This document shows, in pieces, positions 29,735 through 38,151 of a stretch of DNA of 64,000 bases; the first letter of the stretch is position 1; every line of letters begins with the position of its first letter. The notes under the pieces are model-generated. The model was not told the DNA's origin, did no database searches, and worked only from the letters and a program-made list of their open reading frames with translations. The DNA comes from Dyadobacter sp. CY356 (GTDB lineage: Bacteria > Bacteroidota > Bacteroidia > Cytophagales > Spirosomataceae). The translations under genes were made by a program, and so were the position numbers. The stretch covers positions 1 to 64,000 of the forward strand of contig NZ_JAJTSZ010000002.1 of assembly GCF_021440195.1 (NCBI RefSeq). Direction: 5' to 3'.

Positions 29735-30227
29735 TCCAAAACCTTTCCTGTTGATCCCAAATAGCCCGAAAAATAAGCAGAAGTATTTCCATGCAGGTAA
29801 GAATAAGCCAAATCCAGCTCGAATCAACGATCATAAGAGCCATTTTGTTAGAAGATCCTATTTTTCGATAGGATCTATCAAGAAGGGCAATAAGATTTTA
29901 AACGAGCCTATTGAAAGAAGCAGGCTTTCAGACAGCCAGTATTTTTTAACGCCTGTGCTGAACAGCCCCGTTTAAACGGCCACTGAAAAAACCGCTACCG
30001 GTATGGACTGCCCAATCATGCTGATCCTCAAAAACTCGGCGGTACTCTTTCGTTGGGGGTACTCAAAAGCAGGAATGTTGAGATACTGTGCTGTGGCAGT
30101 ATAGCAAACGTTCGGTCCGTTTGCGGTGAGCGATTTTGCTCATTTTTCCAGCGGATTTAGATCTATTAAAAAAACAAATTTCAATCAACAACAGGAAAGT
30201 TTCTCAGGTAAACTGTATATTAGAGGT
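29735..30227. other. Intergenic stretch with two hairpins
   Basis: This lies between the ParA operon and the AbiE-like pair. A perfect 9-bp stem AGATCCTAT/ATAGGATCT sits at 29853-29876 without a T run. A second, GCAAACG/CGTTTGC, lies at 30104-30124 just before the toxin-antitoxin operon. A 96-codon frame at 29685-29975 overlaps the preceding gene, has a composition unlike protein, and is not called. Confidence 0.5.
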
Positions 30228-30539
30228 ATGTCAACAACGCCAACATATCCAAGACCCAATCTCGAACCCAAATGGTTTTGGGACTTGGATTATGAAAAAA
30301 TCGATTGGCAGGCCTCTTATAAAACGGTTATAGCCCGCATAATCGAAAGAGGTGGAAACCTGCAGTTGGAAGAACTGATCCGTTTTTATGGCGAAGAAAG
30401 GATTATCAATGCCCTTAAAAACGAAATCGCTTTTCTACCTGATTATGCAATTGAAGCAGCCTGCAGATACTTTCCTGTTACTAAACAGGAAATGTTATGC
30501 TACAAACGCAAACAGTCGAGGCCAGCACACTGGCTCTGA
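30228..30539 (+). CDS. AbiEi-like antitoxin (DUF6922-type)
   Basis: This is a 103-aa protein. Start ATG 30228 is preferred over an in-frame upstream codon at 30126 because the protein proper begins with MSTTPTYPRPN. The motif KWFWDLDYEKIDW followed by VIARIIERGG and a helix-turn-helix-like region is typical of the small partners encoded before AbiEii-type nucleotidyltransferases in Bacteroidota. The toxin gene starts 43 nt before this gene ends, in another frame, so the two are coupled. The antitoxin probably represses its own promoter. Confidence 0.75.
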   Translation: MSTTPTYPRPNLEPKWFWDLDYEKIDWQASYKTVIARIIERGGNLQLEELIRFYGEERIINALKNEIAFLPDYAIEAACRYFPVTKQEMLCYKRKQSRPAHWL

Positions 30540-31180
30540 TTAAAACCTTGATGTCGGACCAAAGCCTCAATGATTTTTATTTGGTCGGTGGAACAGCTTT
30601 ATCGTTAAAACTTGGACACCGGCTTTCAATTGACATTGATCTTTTTACCAGCAAAGATTTTGACTCGGCTTCTTTAAGCCGTCACCTCCAAAGCCAATAC
30701 GGCCTGTCCAATGCATTAGAAATCAAAAACGGACTCTTCGGATTTATCAATCAGGTTAAGGTTGATTTTATCAGCCATCAGTACGGGTTGGTCAAACCAG
30801 TCGAAATAACAGAGGGAATACGCATGCTTTCTTTGCAGGACATTGGAGCCATGAAACTGCAGGCAATAGTTCAAAACGGAACCAGGTTAAAAGACTTTAT
30901 AGACGTGTACTACTTGCTGGAAAAACTCCCCTTTGGATTCTTATCGAAGGCATACGCACAGAAATATCCCGGTGTAAATATGCAAATGGCGCGCGCAGGC
31001 TTACTTTATCAGAAAGACATTGATTTTTCGGTTCCGATTAAACTGTTAAAAACAGAGTTTAACTGGCAGAATATCCACGAACGTTTAAACCAGGCCGTCG
31101 TAAGCCCTTTATCCATATTTGAAGAAGAATCTGAGCAGATCCGTTCTACCCGAAAGCAAGGGAAACGGCATAAATTTTAG
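30497..31180 (+). CDS. AbiEii/AbiGii-family nucleotidyltransferase toxin
   Basis: This 227-aa protein has a classic minimal nucleotidyltransferase core: YLVGGTALSLKLGHR (the GG and following helix) and IDIDLFTS (the catalytic Asp pair, about residues 49-51). Later come KVDFISH (third Asp) and RLKDFIDVYYLL. AbiEii-type toxins transfer nucleotides to RNA, often tRNA, and stop growth. They give abortive infection or stabilise mobile elements. The upstream overlapping gene is the matching antitoxin. All catalytic residues seem present. Confidence 0.85.
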   Translation: MLQTQTVEASTLALIKTLMSDQSLNDFYLVGGTALSLKLGHRLSIDIDLFTSKDFDSASLSRHLQSQYGLSNALEIKNGLFGFINQVKVDFISHQYGLVKPVEITEGIRMLSLQDIGAMKLQAIVQNGTRLKDFIDVYYLLEKLPFGFLSKAYAQKYPGVNMQMARAGLLYQKDIDFSVPIKLLKTEFNWQNIHERLNQAVVSPLSIFEEESEQIRSTRKQGKRHKF

Positions 31181-31293
31181 TATTTCGATCATTGCAGGTA
31201 ATGTAGATACGTCCTTTAAGATTTCTGGCGGCAGCTTCTTTTTCAGGCGCACGAAAAACAGGAAGGAAAGCTTTTAATTGTCACGGTATAGGT

Positions 31294-31502
31294 CAGATAT
31301 TTCGGTTAAAGTCCGTCATAGACAAAGTTCCTGACAGCTGCTTAACTTTGTCATATCTGGCAAACATTACATAATCCTTCTTACTTTCAAGTGTCACCCG
31401 CAGCCGAGTTTCGAGGCGTTTTTGCGGGCCAGATTTCAGTTGTATCACCCGGGCAAGGTGATACAACTGTACATCTGGACAACCACGGGAAAGCAGGTGG
31501 TT
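31294..31502. repeat. Cluster of three hairpins (candidate origin or oriT)
   Basis: First: CAGATAT (31294-31300) pairs with ATATCTG (31353-31359), enclosing GACAAAGTT (31321-31329) paired with AACTTTGTC (31344-31352). Second: CCAGAT (31429-31434) pairs with ATCTGG (31473-31478), enclosing the perfect 13-bp stem CAGTTGTATCACC (31437-31449) / GGTGATACAACTG (31457-31469). Third: AACCAC (31481-31486) pairs with GTGGTT (31497-31502). None is followed by a T run. Tightly packed long inverted repeats in a gene-free region are typical of oriT, replication origins or recombination sites. Confidence 0.6.
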
Positions 31503-31909
31503 TCAGCTTTTTGTTATTCTTAAAAGACCGAGTCAAATAGCCTTAGTTTGGTATTAACATTTCAGTTTTCAAGCAGGTAATGCTTAAAGAAATACCTCAA
31601 ATTGAAATTAATCTCCAATTCAGCTCACCTGAATTCGTCCCATCTTGTCCCTAAGATACAGTAAGTTGAAAAATGGTAGTGAAAGTTAACTTTTGGCAGC
31701 AAAAGTTCATAGAAGTTGAAAAAAGTTAACTAGCATAGGACTAAGGTGACAGCAGAATAGTGATCAGTTTTAGTTGGATGAATCCGGAAGAAATTTTCCT
31801 AATTTTGACTAAGAGGTTCGAATGAGACCAAAATCAGATGAATTTGACTGGATAAACCATTTATCTTTTTTAAGCCAAAATGATCCCAAAGAAAACCTAG
31901 TCATCCCTT

Positions 31910-32035
31910 TTAGCTAATATCAATCTGATTCTGCTCCAAAAATATCTTAATAGCCGCATAATGATTCTTTTGGATCAAAAATTCCGAGAATTGCCGATGA
32001 CTCCGATTGAGCCATTCATAGGTATTGCGCTCTTT
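31910..32035 (-). pseudogene. Start-less gene fragment
   Basis: A 41-codon minus-strand frame has no start and a stop just upstream (32036-32038). It reads smoothly as protein, including TYEWLNRSHRQFSEFLIQKN and then HYAAIKIFLEQNQIDIS, and ends at TAA 31910-31912. I do not recognise it. It is probably the C-terminal remnant of a deleted gene. Confidence 0.35.
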
Positions 32036-32332
32036 TCATATTTCTTCCCCAGATAAACAAATTTTTTCTTTCAATCCCCTCTCTCAAGTCGCGGAGGGGT
32101 TGGAAGGAAAAATTTTTGCAGTGGCTAAAGATCTTGTGATTCACTTGTACTAATTAATTTTCTGTTAGCTTTATGATTCTGTCGGAAGTAGGCAACTCTG
32201 CAGTACTAAAAACCGGATCCGCATATCAATATTTTTTGATCATTATTTCCTTTATCTCAGAACTCTTCCTATGTAATGTCTTTCCAAAATCCAGAAGTCA
32301 AGTCAACCGCGTTCCAGGATCAAAAAGGTGGA

Positions 32333-34039
32333 TCACCCTTCGGCAATAGTAAGCAACCTTTGCTCAACAATCTGCTCGGACTTTTCTAAAAGCAATCTCG
32401 CCTTTCGATGAAGCAATCCACAATCAGTCGGATCAATAGATGACTTAAGAATGAACCGTGCACTGCTTGAACTCTTGTTAAGGACGGAGAATATATTCCT
32501 ATCCTGCTCGGTCTGACGCGGGAAAATATGATCTACCTCCTTAGTGAAATTATTGCACAAGTCCATAAGATGATGTAATGAATGCTGTTTTGGGTGATAA
32601 CCAAGAAAAGCATAGATTAATCCCAGGCAGAGCTGTTCCACTGCCTGGCTAATTAAAGATAAAACAACGGTCTCATCCTGGTCAATCCAAATACATTCTG
32701 CTGCATCCATGAACGCCTCGGCGCGGAAATAGCGCTGTTTCCAATTAAGATCACAATTCAAGGAAGTGTTTGCCAGATCATAGTCTTGCATGGCATCCAG
32801 TTGTATGAAGCCTTGTTTCCTGTAAATTTGGGTGGATTGATGCATTGTTTTATGAAAAAAGCGATTGTTCAATCTTAGTGCGCGTGTAGCAGACTCAACG
32901 CTGTAAGCAAGCAATAACACTGAACACCCACTCTTGGTATCTGCATTGATTACGCTTTGAAGATCGGCAGGATTATTGACTGGTTCAGCGCTGGTTATTA
33001 TCAGCAGATCATAATGTACCTGGTGCGTTTGATCTACCTCTGCAACGGAAAATAGACTGGTGCGCGTATTTGAAAATATTCTTTTTCCAAAACAAAAGAT
33101 ACTTTCAACCGAAAAAGCACCTACGATCTGATTGATTAAAGAACAGGGTACCTCAAACCTCGAGACATCCTGAATCTGAGCAGCAATCTCTGTTCCTGCA
33201 TCGGTGCTTGTCTGAGGTGGGCTGAATGTCTCTGTGCACTTCTGGAAGGTTGTCAGCAATTGCTGATAAGTTTTAAATGCAGCCAATTTCACTTCGCTTG
33301 CTTTTACCCGTAGTGCCGACAGATCCAGTTTATTAATCTGGTAGCTGTTTTCATAACGAACAGCCAGATAGGCATCGTCCAATAATCTCAGAAGTTTTAT
33401 ATCTCGCTCAGTGTCTGCTAAAAAGATGTTGCTTAGTTCTATACTGTAGGGTTCAAGATATTTTTGATGTGCCTTGATGCTATGCGTGATTTTTGATTTT
33501 CCCGTTATAAAGTGCTCTATGGCCCGGAAGTTAAGTTCGATTGCCTGATGAAGCATAAAGGCTGATTGGACGTAATTTTCTTTTTCCAGATAAAAATCTG
33601 CTCCGCTGACAAACGCTTTGATTTTTTCTTCCTCCGAGTCATACTGCTTCCGGGCATTTTCCAGCATTTCGAGCCGGTTCAATGATGTTGGAATAAGCTC
33701 ATAATCTGATCCGGCTTTTCCGTAAAACAGATTAGCTTCTGTACATGTATTGTAAAAATAAAGATTGCCTTTGCTTATGGCGTCCTTGATCTGATGGGCC
33801 GGATGCAGGGTGAAGTGCAGTGTCTGTTGCTCCGTAAAGAGAATATTGACAAGGGGCAACAGTTCGGCTGGAGACTTGGTGCAGGTATTTGCAATCAGGA
33901 TGGTTAGCACGGTATGGCAGATTTCCTCTTTCTCATGCTTATGCACATAAATCCTTTCCACATCGACCAACGCAATAATATGACCAATGATGCCCTTCAA
34001 TGAACCGGTTTCCGTTTGATTAGTTTCAAGCTTTTCCAT
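32333..34039 (-). CDS. Tandem nucleotidyltransferase-like/HEPN protein
   Basis: This 568-aa protein seems to contain the same pair of modules twice. Residues ~10-125 and ~300-400 look like degenerate nucleotidyltransferase folds; the second includes IFCFGKRIF and HYDLLIITSAEP, but I see no full GS..D.D signature. Residues ~145-270 and ~430-560 are all-helical HEPN-like domains: YVQSAFMLHQAIELNFRAIE, and VVLSLISQAVEQLCLGLIYA then HSLHHLMDL. HEPN/MNT partners are toxin-antitoxin components in which HEPN cleaves RNA or is AMPylated. The usual RX4-6H RNase motif is not obvious here, so activity is uncertain. Together with the 85-aa and 317-aa genes it forms a minus-strand operon opposite an XRE regulator. 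Confidence 0.65.
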   Translation of the reverse strand: MEKLETNQTETGSLKGIIGHIIALVDVERIYVHKHEKEEICHTVLTILIANTCTKSPAELLPLVNILFTEQQTLHFTLHPAHQIKDAISKGNLYFYNTCTEANLFYGKAGSDYELIPTSLNRLEMLENARKQYDSEEEKIKAFVSGADFYLEKENYVQSAFMLHQAIELNFRAIEHFITGKSKITHSIKAHQKYLEPYSIELSNIFLADTERDIKLLRLLDDAYLAVRYENSYQINKLDLSALRVKASEVKLAAFKTYQQLLTTFQKCTETFSPPQTSTDAGTEIAAQIQDVSRFEVPCSLINQIVGAFSVESIFCFGKRIFSNTRTSLFSVAEVDQTHQVHYDLLIITSAEPVNNPADLQSVINADTKSGCSVLLLAYSVESATRALRLNNRFFHKTMHQSTQIYRKQGFIQLDAMQDYDLANTSLNCDLNWKQRYFRAEAFMDAAECIWIDQDETVVLSLISQAVEQLCLGLIYAFLGYHPKQHSLHHLMDLCNNFTKEVDHIFPRQTEQDRNIFSVLNKSSSSARFILKSSIDPTDCGLLHRKARLLLEKSEQIVEQRLLTIAEG

Positions 34040-34083
34040 GATTTCCTCCCAGATTTTTATCGTGATTAGTTGACCTTCCAGAG

Positions 34084-34341
34084 CTATTCGCCGTTTGTGA
34101 CTTGCTTGAATGCCGCCAGATAAGCTTCGTTATCCTTTTGAAGCAGGTGCAGTGTAGAAATGGCTTTCTGCTTTTCTTCCGGTTCTGAATCAGCGAGCAC
34201 TTCCAGTAACTGGTTGATTCGGTCGTTGCGCTGCTGCTGTTTACTGATAAAAATTTCGATCAGCGCTCTCCACTCGTTACAGGAATCGGAAATAATAACC
34301 TTACCACCATAGAAATTGTTGATATTGAATATTGTACTCAT
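34084..34341 (-). CDS. Small hypothetical protein between two HEPN-like genes
   Basis: The 85-aa product is unrecognised. It begins MSTIFNINNFYGGKVIISDS, then forms charged helices (EPEEKQKAISTLHLLQKDNE). It is spaced 21 nt from the 317-aa gene upstream and 44 nt from the 568-aa gene downstream, so all three are likely co-transcribed. A small acidic helical protein here could be an antitoxin-like regulator, but nothing in the sequence proves it. Confidence 0.6.
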   Translation of the reverse strand: MSTIFNINNFYGGKVIISDSCNEWRALIEIFISKQQQRNDRINQLLEVLADSEPEEKQKAISTLHLLQKDNEAYLAAFKQVTNGE

Positions 34342-34362
34342 GACTTACAAAGTTTAAATGAG

Positions 34363-35316
34363 TTAAATCTTCATTTCGGGCATTGCGGATGGGCTGTCGA
34401 ATTGGCTGAGCTTACACGTGATTGCTGTTTCACAGATGTTCATCAAAATGCTAACATCAATTAACAACAGCTCCATGGAAACTTTACAATTTTGAAAGTT
34501 ATGCTGCCCCTGCAGGCTGCAGGCCTGTTCCAGTCTATCTAATAAATGAGTGAAGCGGTTATTCCTGGCCATGATTGGTAAATACTCTTCTGCAAGCTTT
34601 TGATATTCAGCCGCGGAAAATGTTTCAGGTATTGGACCCTTATAAGTGTTAATGACGGATTGATACAGCAGATGGAGCGTCTGATAAAGTATGAAGGCAC
34701 CTAAATCCGGGTTTTCTTCTTTTAAAAATTCATCTGCCACTCCAAACAATTGCTGAGCCTTAGAAAAGATAGTCAGGAAACGCGTGTTAGCTTCTGCTTT
34801 TAATTTATCCAATTGATCCTGATCCATTTCAGTAATGGCAGACCTTTTGCGGGAATAGACCTGAAACTGATTTCTAAAATGCGAGCAATGATACGGGCTC
34901 CCGAATTGTAGATATCCTCTAACCTCCGAAGCACCTCCCAGAGAGACTAAAATATCCGGATGTCGGGAAAAGGCCAGTTTAACAAAGTCAAGGTATTGGT
35001 CTTCATCTATGTCCTCATCATCATCGAGGGTAACCAGTATTTCGGTATAGTTGTCAATACGATGCTGCGGAAGGCCTTTATAGCTAATCATAAATATCCG
35101 CTCGGGTGAGATAGCGGTGATAAGAAGATCCACAATTGGTTTCAGCCTGATTTGATCAGAAGCAGTAAGCGCCAGGGTATTAATTTTCTCCGACCAGCTG
35201 TTATATTGATCCAGACTTTTATCCGGCGTAACATAGATATAATTTACCGTAGCTGCTGTTGGCTGGTCGCTGGCCTTGGTCGGCTCCTGATTTGACGCAC
35301 TGTTTAAATTTTCCAT
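34363..35316 (-). CDS. Nucleotidyltransferase-like/HEPN protein, single-module relative
   Basis: This 317-aa protein has a low-complexity N-terminus (Thr/Ala/Gln rich, ~1-25). A nucleotidyltransferase-like region at ~60-160 follows (RIFMISYKG, then YTEILVTLDDD). A HEPN-like helical bundle occupies ~170-300 (AFILYQTLHLLYQSVINTYK, and a late ICETAITC helix). It looks like a half-size paralogue of the 568-aa protein. It is the first gene of the operon, and its start lies 138 nt from the divergent XRE regulator at 35454, which probably controls it. Function is unknown beyond a toxin-antitoxin-like guess. Confidence 0.62.
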   Translation of the reverse strand: MENLNSASNQEPTKASDQPTAATVNYIYVTPDKSLDQYNSWSEKINTLALTASDQIRLKPIVDLLITAISPERIFMISYKGLPQHRIDNYTEILVTLDDDEDIDEDQYLDFVKLAFSRHPDILVSLGGASEVRGYLQFGSPYHCSHFRNQFQVYSRKRSAITEMDQDQLDKLKAEANTRFLTIFSKAQQLFGVADEFLKEENPDLGAFILYQTLHLLYQSVINTYKGPIPETFSAAEYQKLAEEYLPIMARNNRFTHLLDRLEQACSLQGQHNFQNCKVSMELLLIDVSILMNICETAITCKLSQFDSPSAMPEMKI

Positions 35317-35417
35317 ATGCTGTTTTTATAGCAAATGAAAAACACGTGACGCGGGTACAGAACCAAACAGGCTTGTATTCTACCAATTTTGATGCGTATA
35401 TTACCGGGATGGAAGAA

Positions 35418-35448
35418 TTGCCGTTACCTGAAAGTTTTTTTATATTTG
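35418..35448 (+). promoter_or_regulatory. Bacteroidota-type promoter of the XRE regulator
   Basis: TTG at 35418-35420, a 20-nt spacer, and TATATTTG at 35441-35448 match the Bacteroidota -33/-7 consensus (TAnnTTTG). The expected start of transcription, about 6 nt after the -7 box, falls on the ATG at 35454, so the message may be leaderless. Confidence 0.6.
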
Positions 35449-35453
35449 TAACT

Positions 35454-35855
35454 ATGAGCACATCAACGAAACCCAACCACATAGGACACAAAATAAGCCG
35501 CATCCGCGAACTCCGCGGACTTAAACAGGAAGCTTTGGCTTTTGAGCTGAAGGTCAGTCAGCAGACTGTGTCAAAAATTGAACAAAGTGAAACTGTGGAA
35601 CAACAGATTTTGGAACAGATTGCGCAGATCCTGGGTGTAACTGCAGAAGGAATTAAAAACTTTAGTGAAGAAGCTGTGTTCAATATAATTGCTAATACTT
35701 TTAATAACGAATCGGTTGCATACGTCGAGAACTATAAGTGCAATTTCAATCCACTTGACAAATTGATTGAGGCCTTCGAAGAGAATAAGAAGCTATACGA
35801 GCGCCTACTTCAAAGTGAACGGGAAAAAATCGAATTACTAAAGGGGAAAAACTGA
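35454..35855 (+). CDS. XRE-family helix-turn-helix regulator
   Basis: This is a 133-aa protein. Start ATG 35454 gives MSTSTKPNHIGHKISRIREL, placing a Cro/C1-type HTH at ~10-65 (LKQEALAFELKVSQQTVSKI is the HTH core). The C-terminal part forms a coiled helix ending in LLQSEREKIELLKG, likely for dimerisation. It is divergent from the HEPN-like operon and so is its probable local repressor. An in-frame upstream ATG at 35409 would add 15 residues, but it precedes the promoter's expected start point. Confidence 0.85.
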   Translation: MSTSTKPNHIGHKISRIRELRGLKQEALAFELKVSQQTVSKIEQSETVEQQILEQIAQILGVTAEGIKNFSEEAVFNIIANTFNNESVAYVENYKCNFNPLDKLIEAFEENKKLYERLLQSEREKIELLKGKN

Positions 35856-35932
35856 CTCCAATTTGTATTGTAATTCTTCTTTTATGTCAACTTTTGAAAT
35901 AAAGGAGAACCAGTAGAAGCAGTTTTCCAGGC

Positions 35933-36118
35933 CTAACTCTGTACTGAGCGGGTATCTTTGACGTAATTAAATGCTTTACCCACTTCTTCGTACAGCCATT
36001 TACTTCTTTTGCGGCTGGAAGGATGGTAGAAATTAATAATGTCAACGCCTTCCCATTTTCGGTAACCAAACATCTTTGGAATTATCTTGTTAATTTTCCA
36101 GTGTATCCTATATGCCAA
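35933..36118 (-). pseudogene. Possible short gene remnant
   Basis: A 61-codon minus-strand frame reads plausibly as protein in its second half (FGYRKWEGVDIINFYHPSSR, then KWLYEEVGKAFNYVKD). It overlaps nothing convincing on the other strand. No family is recognised and no ribosome-binding site is seen. It lies in the 278-nt gap between two convergent genes, so it may be a fragment of a deleted gene. Confidence 0.25.
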
Positions 36119-36133
36119 AGGATTTCTTATTTG

Positions 36134-36667
36134 TTACTCCTTTGGTCCGTTTTCTGTTTTGGCGGATTTTGCGTTCAAGTTGGACCCGAAAATAAATCCG
36201 ACAATTGTCCCTAAAAGGCCAACGATAGGAGTTATTTGATCTTTATCGTAACCCGTTAAAATCATGAACAAAGAGGCATTAACAACTACAATAAGACCGA
36301 TAATCTGAAAAGCAAAACTTCCGAACTCTTTATGAGTGTGGAATAAAAATATTAGAATCGATAAGATTAATAGGAAGGAGAATATTAATAACCATTTCGC
36401 AACAGAAAGCAGTTCGAATGCAAATTTTTCAGTGACTTTGGTAACTCCACCAGCCGCTTTGAGCGCGCCTATTTGGCTCTTTAAGTCTAAGTTTAGAACT
36501 CTAAGACTATCGGCTATGTTTTGAGCTTCTTCTATAGCTGCAATATAAGCCGGCGTAATTTTACTTGATCCTATCGTATCTCTTTCCTTTTCCTGAGATA
36601 TGGAATCGACAAAAAATATCATAACTGTAAGCAAAGAAAAGGCTATATTCTTCAACATTTTGTTCAT
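36134..36667 (-). CDS. Membrane protein partnered with the caspase-like protease
   Basis: This 177-aa protein has an N-terminal signal or first helix (~8-24), a helical segment predicted to be periplasmic (~30-80), and three hydrophobic helices (~87-109, ~117-137 and ~146-163). The last contains PIVGLLGTIVGFIFGSNL, a glycine-rich helix. The tail is charged. Its ATG overlaps the protease stop (ATGA at 36664-36667), so the two are coupled. In protease-effector pairs, a membrane protein can be the target that becomes a pore when cut. Here that is only suggested by the layout. Confidence 0.68.
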   Translation of the reverse strand: MNKMLKNIAFSLLTVMIFFVDSISQEKERDTIGSSKITPAYIAAIEEAQNIADSLRVLNLDLKSQIGALKAAGGVTKVTEKFAFELLSVAKWLLIFSFLLILSILIFLFHTHKEFGSFAFQIIGLIVVVNASLFMILTGYDKDQITPIVGLLGTIVGFIFGSNLNAKSAKTENGPKE

Positions 36668-38151
36668 GGTAGGATCGCGAAAGGTAAGTTATTGATAGTT
36701 GTCGTCGGCATTAGCCTTGGGGTCATGTGTTTTGATATTCTCGAATTATCTAATACGCCATTATAATTTACTACTACATCGTTCCTAACCTTGCTGTTTT
36801 TTTCATTCCATACATTGAAATATCGTGTTACTGACTTATAAACGTCAGCAATGGTCAGAATTTTTCCAGAGGCCCCCAATGATTTGTCACGAGTTGCTCT
36901 TATAAGAGCGCTGGTAAAGACACTATTTGTTGTTTTGGTACCATCAAATGACGATTCTTTTTCATCACAAGAAGTAAAATAATTCGTATTGTTTGATGCC
37001 ATGGAGAGCTTAAACCGAAATGAATTTTCTAAATAATTTTGAGTAGAGTTGTCTTTATTGGGCGGTGAAATTACTGGTTTCAAGAAACCAGACTGGCATG
37101 CATCGACTATAACAAGCTTGTTTTTCGCGAACGAAGTAGAGAGAACTCTATTTATCTCCTCATATGCAAGCGGTCCATCGTAACAATAGAAAGAACTGGC
37201 AAACCCATGACCTGACATAAAAACCATTAGCAGATCATTAGAAGTAGCTTTTGCAGCGAGTTTCTTCAATTCAAACAAAACATGGTCATGCTTCGCTTGG
37301 GTTCCAGGCAGATATTTGATATTTTCTTTTGGAACGCTACCGCCATAAGGGCTTGTTAAAAAAGCTCTTACTGAGTCAATATCATTTATGGATGAGTTCA
37401 ACTTGCTAAAAGCATTCGATTCGTATATTGATACTCCAACCAATAGAGCGTATGTCTTAAATTTACTTGGATCGAATTTTTTTTCGTCGTCTGAAACTGT
37501 TACAGTACCTTTTCTCAATTCATATAAATTAAGATTACGTATACTGTAATCTCCAGCAGTGAAGTGCAAATCTACCGGCATTAGGGACGTCTCGTGTACG
37601 AATGTTAGTACTTGGATATCATCAAGGTAGACTGAGAATGACTCCATTTTTTTCTTAATTGTCACCCGAACTGTATTGCTTTGGCTTAACAAATCAGTTG
37701 ATCCATCTTTTATGGCTTTTAGAAACTGTTTGTTCCGTCTTGGGATCACAGCAGCAAAAGTATTCCTGGACTCTTTCCCGATATATAGTATGTTATAATT
37801 ATCACCTTGTTTGTCAAAGACGAGACCCACCCCGCTTGTTTTCGTAATAGACGGCAATGGAAATGTTAAATCAAATGAAAGATTGACCACATTCGCGTTA
37901 AATGCATTTTGAATAATGCTGGGAAGCGGAACTTTTGTATTCCACCATGCAGACGAGTGATAAGAGAAATAATAAGCATTATCACGAATTTCTGTTTTCG
38001 TGGTAGCGTTGTTGACGAGTGCCCATTTCTCTTGATTGTTGGAGAATTGCTCATTTATAGTAAGAGTTAGGTCGTCATTTTGCGCCAGACATGGGATAGT
38101 ATTAAATACTTTTATGATAACAGCAAATATTATTGCAATATTTCTAAGCAT
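36664..38151 (-). CDS. Secreted caspase-like (peptidase C14) protein with lectin-like N-domain
   Basis: This 495-aa protein begins with a signal peptide (about 1-24, ending PCLAQ). A beta-rich concanavalin/LamG-like domain (~28-215) follows, then a caspase fold (~235-430). The catalytic His is in MSGHG and the catalytic Cys in VDACQSG. The start of the fold is YALLVGVSIYES. Both residues are intact. Most bacterial caspase-like effectors in defence are cytoplasmic; this one is apparently exported to the periplasm or surface, which is unusual. The next gene, overlapping by four bases, encodes a multi-helix membrane protein. Confidence 0.82.
   Translation of the reverse strand: MLRNIAIIFAVIIKVFNTIPCLAQNDDLTLTINEQFSNNQEKWALVNNATTKTEIRDNAYYFSYHSSAWWNTKVPLPSIIQNAFNANVVNLSFDLTFPLPSITKTSGVGLVFDKQGDNYNILYIGKESRNTFAAVIPRRNKQFLKAIKDGSTDLLSQSNTVRVTIKKKMESFSVYLDDIQVLTFVHETSLMPVDLHFTAGDYSIRNLNLYELRKGTVTVSDDEKKFDPSKFKTYALLVGVSIYESNAFSKLNSSINDIDSVRAFLTSPYGGSVPKENIKYLPGTQAKHDHVLFELKKLAAKATSNDLLMVFMSGHGFASSFYCYDGPLAYEEINRVLSTSFAKNKLVIVDACQSGFLKPVISPPNKDNSTQNYLENSFRFKLSMASNNTNYFTSCDEKESSFDGTKTTNSVFTSALIRATRDKSLGASGKILTIADVYKSVTRYFNVWNEKNSKVRNDVVVNYNGVLDNSRISKHMTPRLMPTTTINNLPFAILP

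Larger units (their letters stand above)
31181..32332. other. Large non-coding region with hairpins and a gene fragment
   Basis: About 1.15 kb carries no intact gene. It holds the hairpin cluster at 31294-31502 and a fragment at 31910-32035 (separate entries). The motif AAAGTTAAC occurs twice (about 31681-31692 and 31723-31732), once within the palindrome AAGTTAACTT. An imperfect GC-rich hairpin CCCCTC/GAGGGG lies near 32069-32100. Taken together it could be an origin or regulatory region of the element. Confidence 0.45.

Noticed and set aside
29685-29975. 96-codon frame downstream of the ParA operon
   Set aside because: It starts inside the previous gene, is rich in Lys/Asn/Ser without pattern, and crosses a hairpin.
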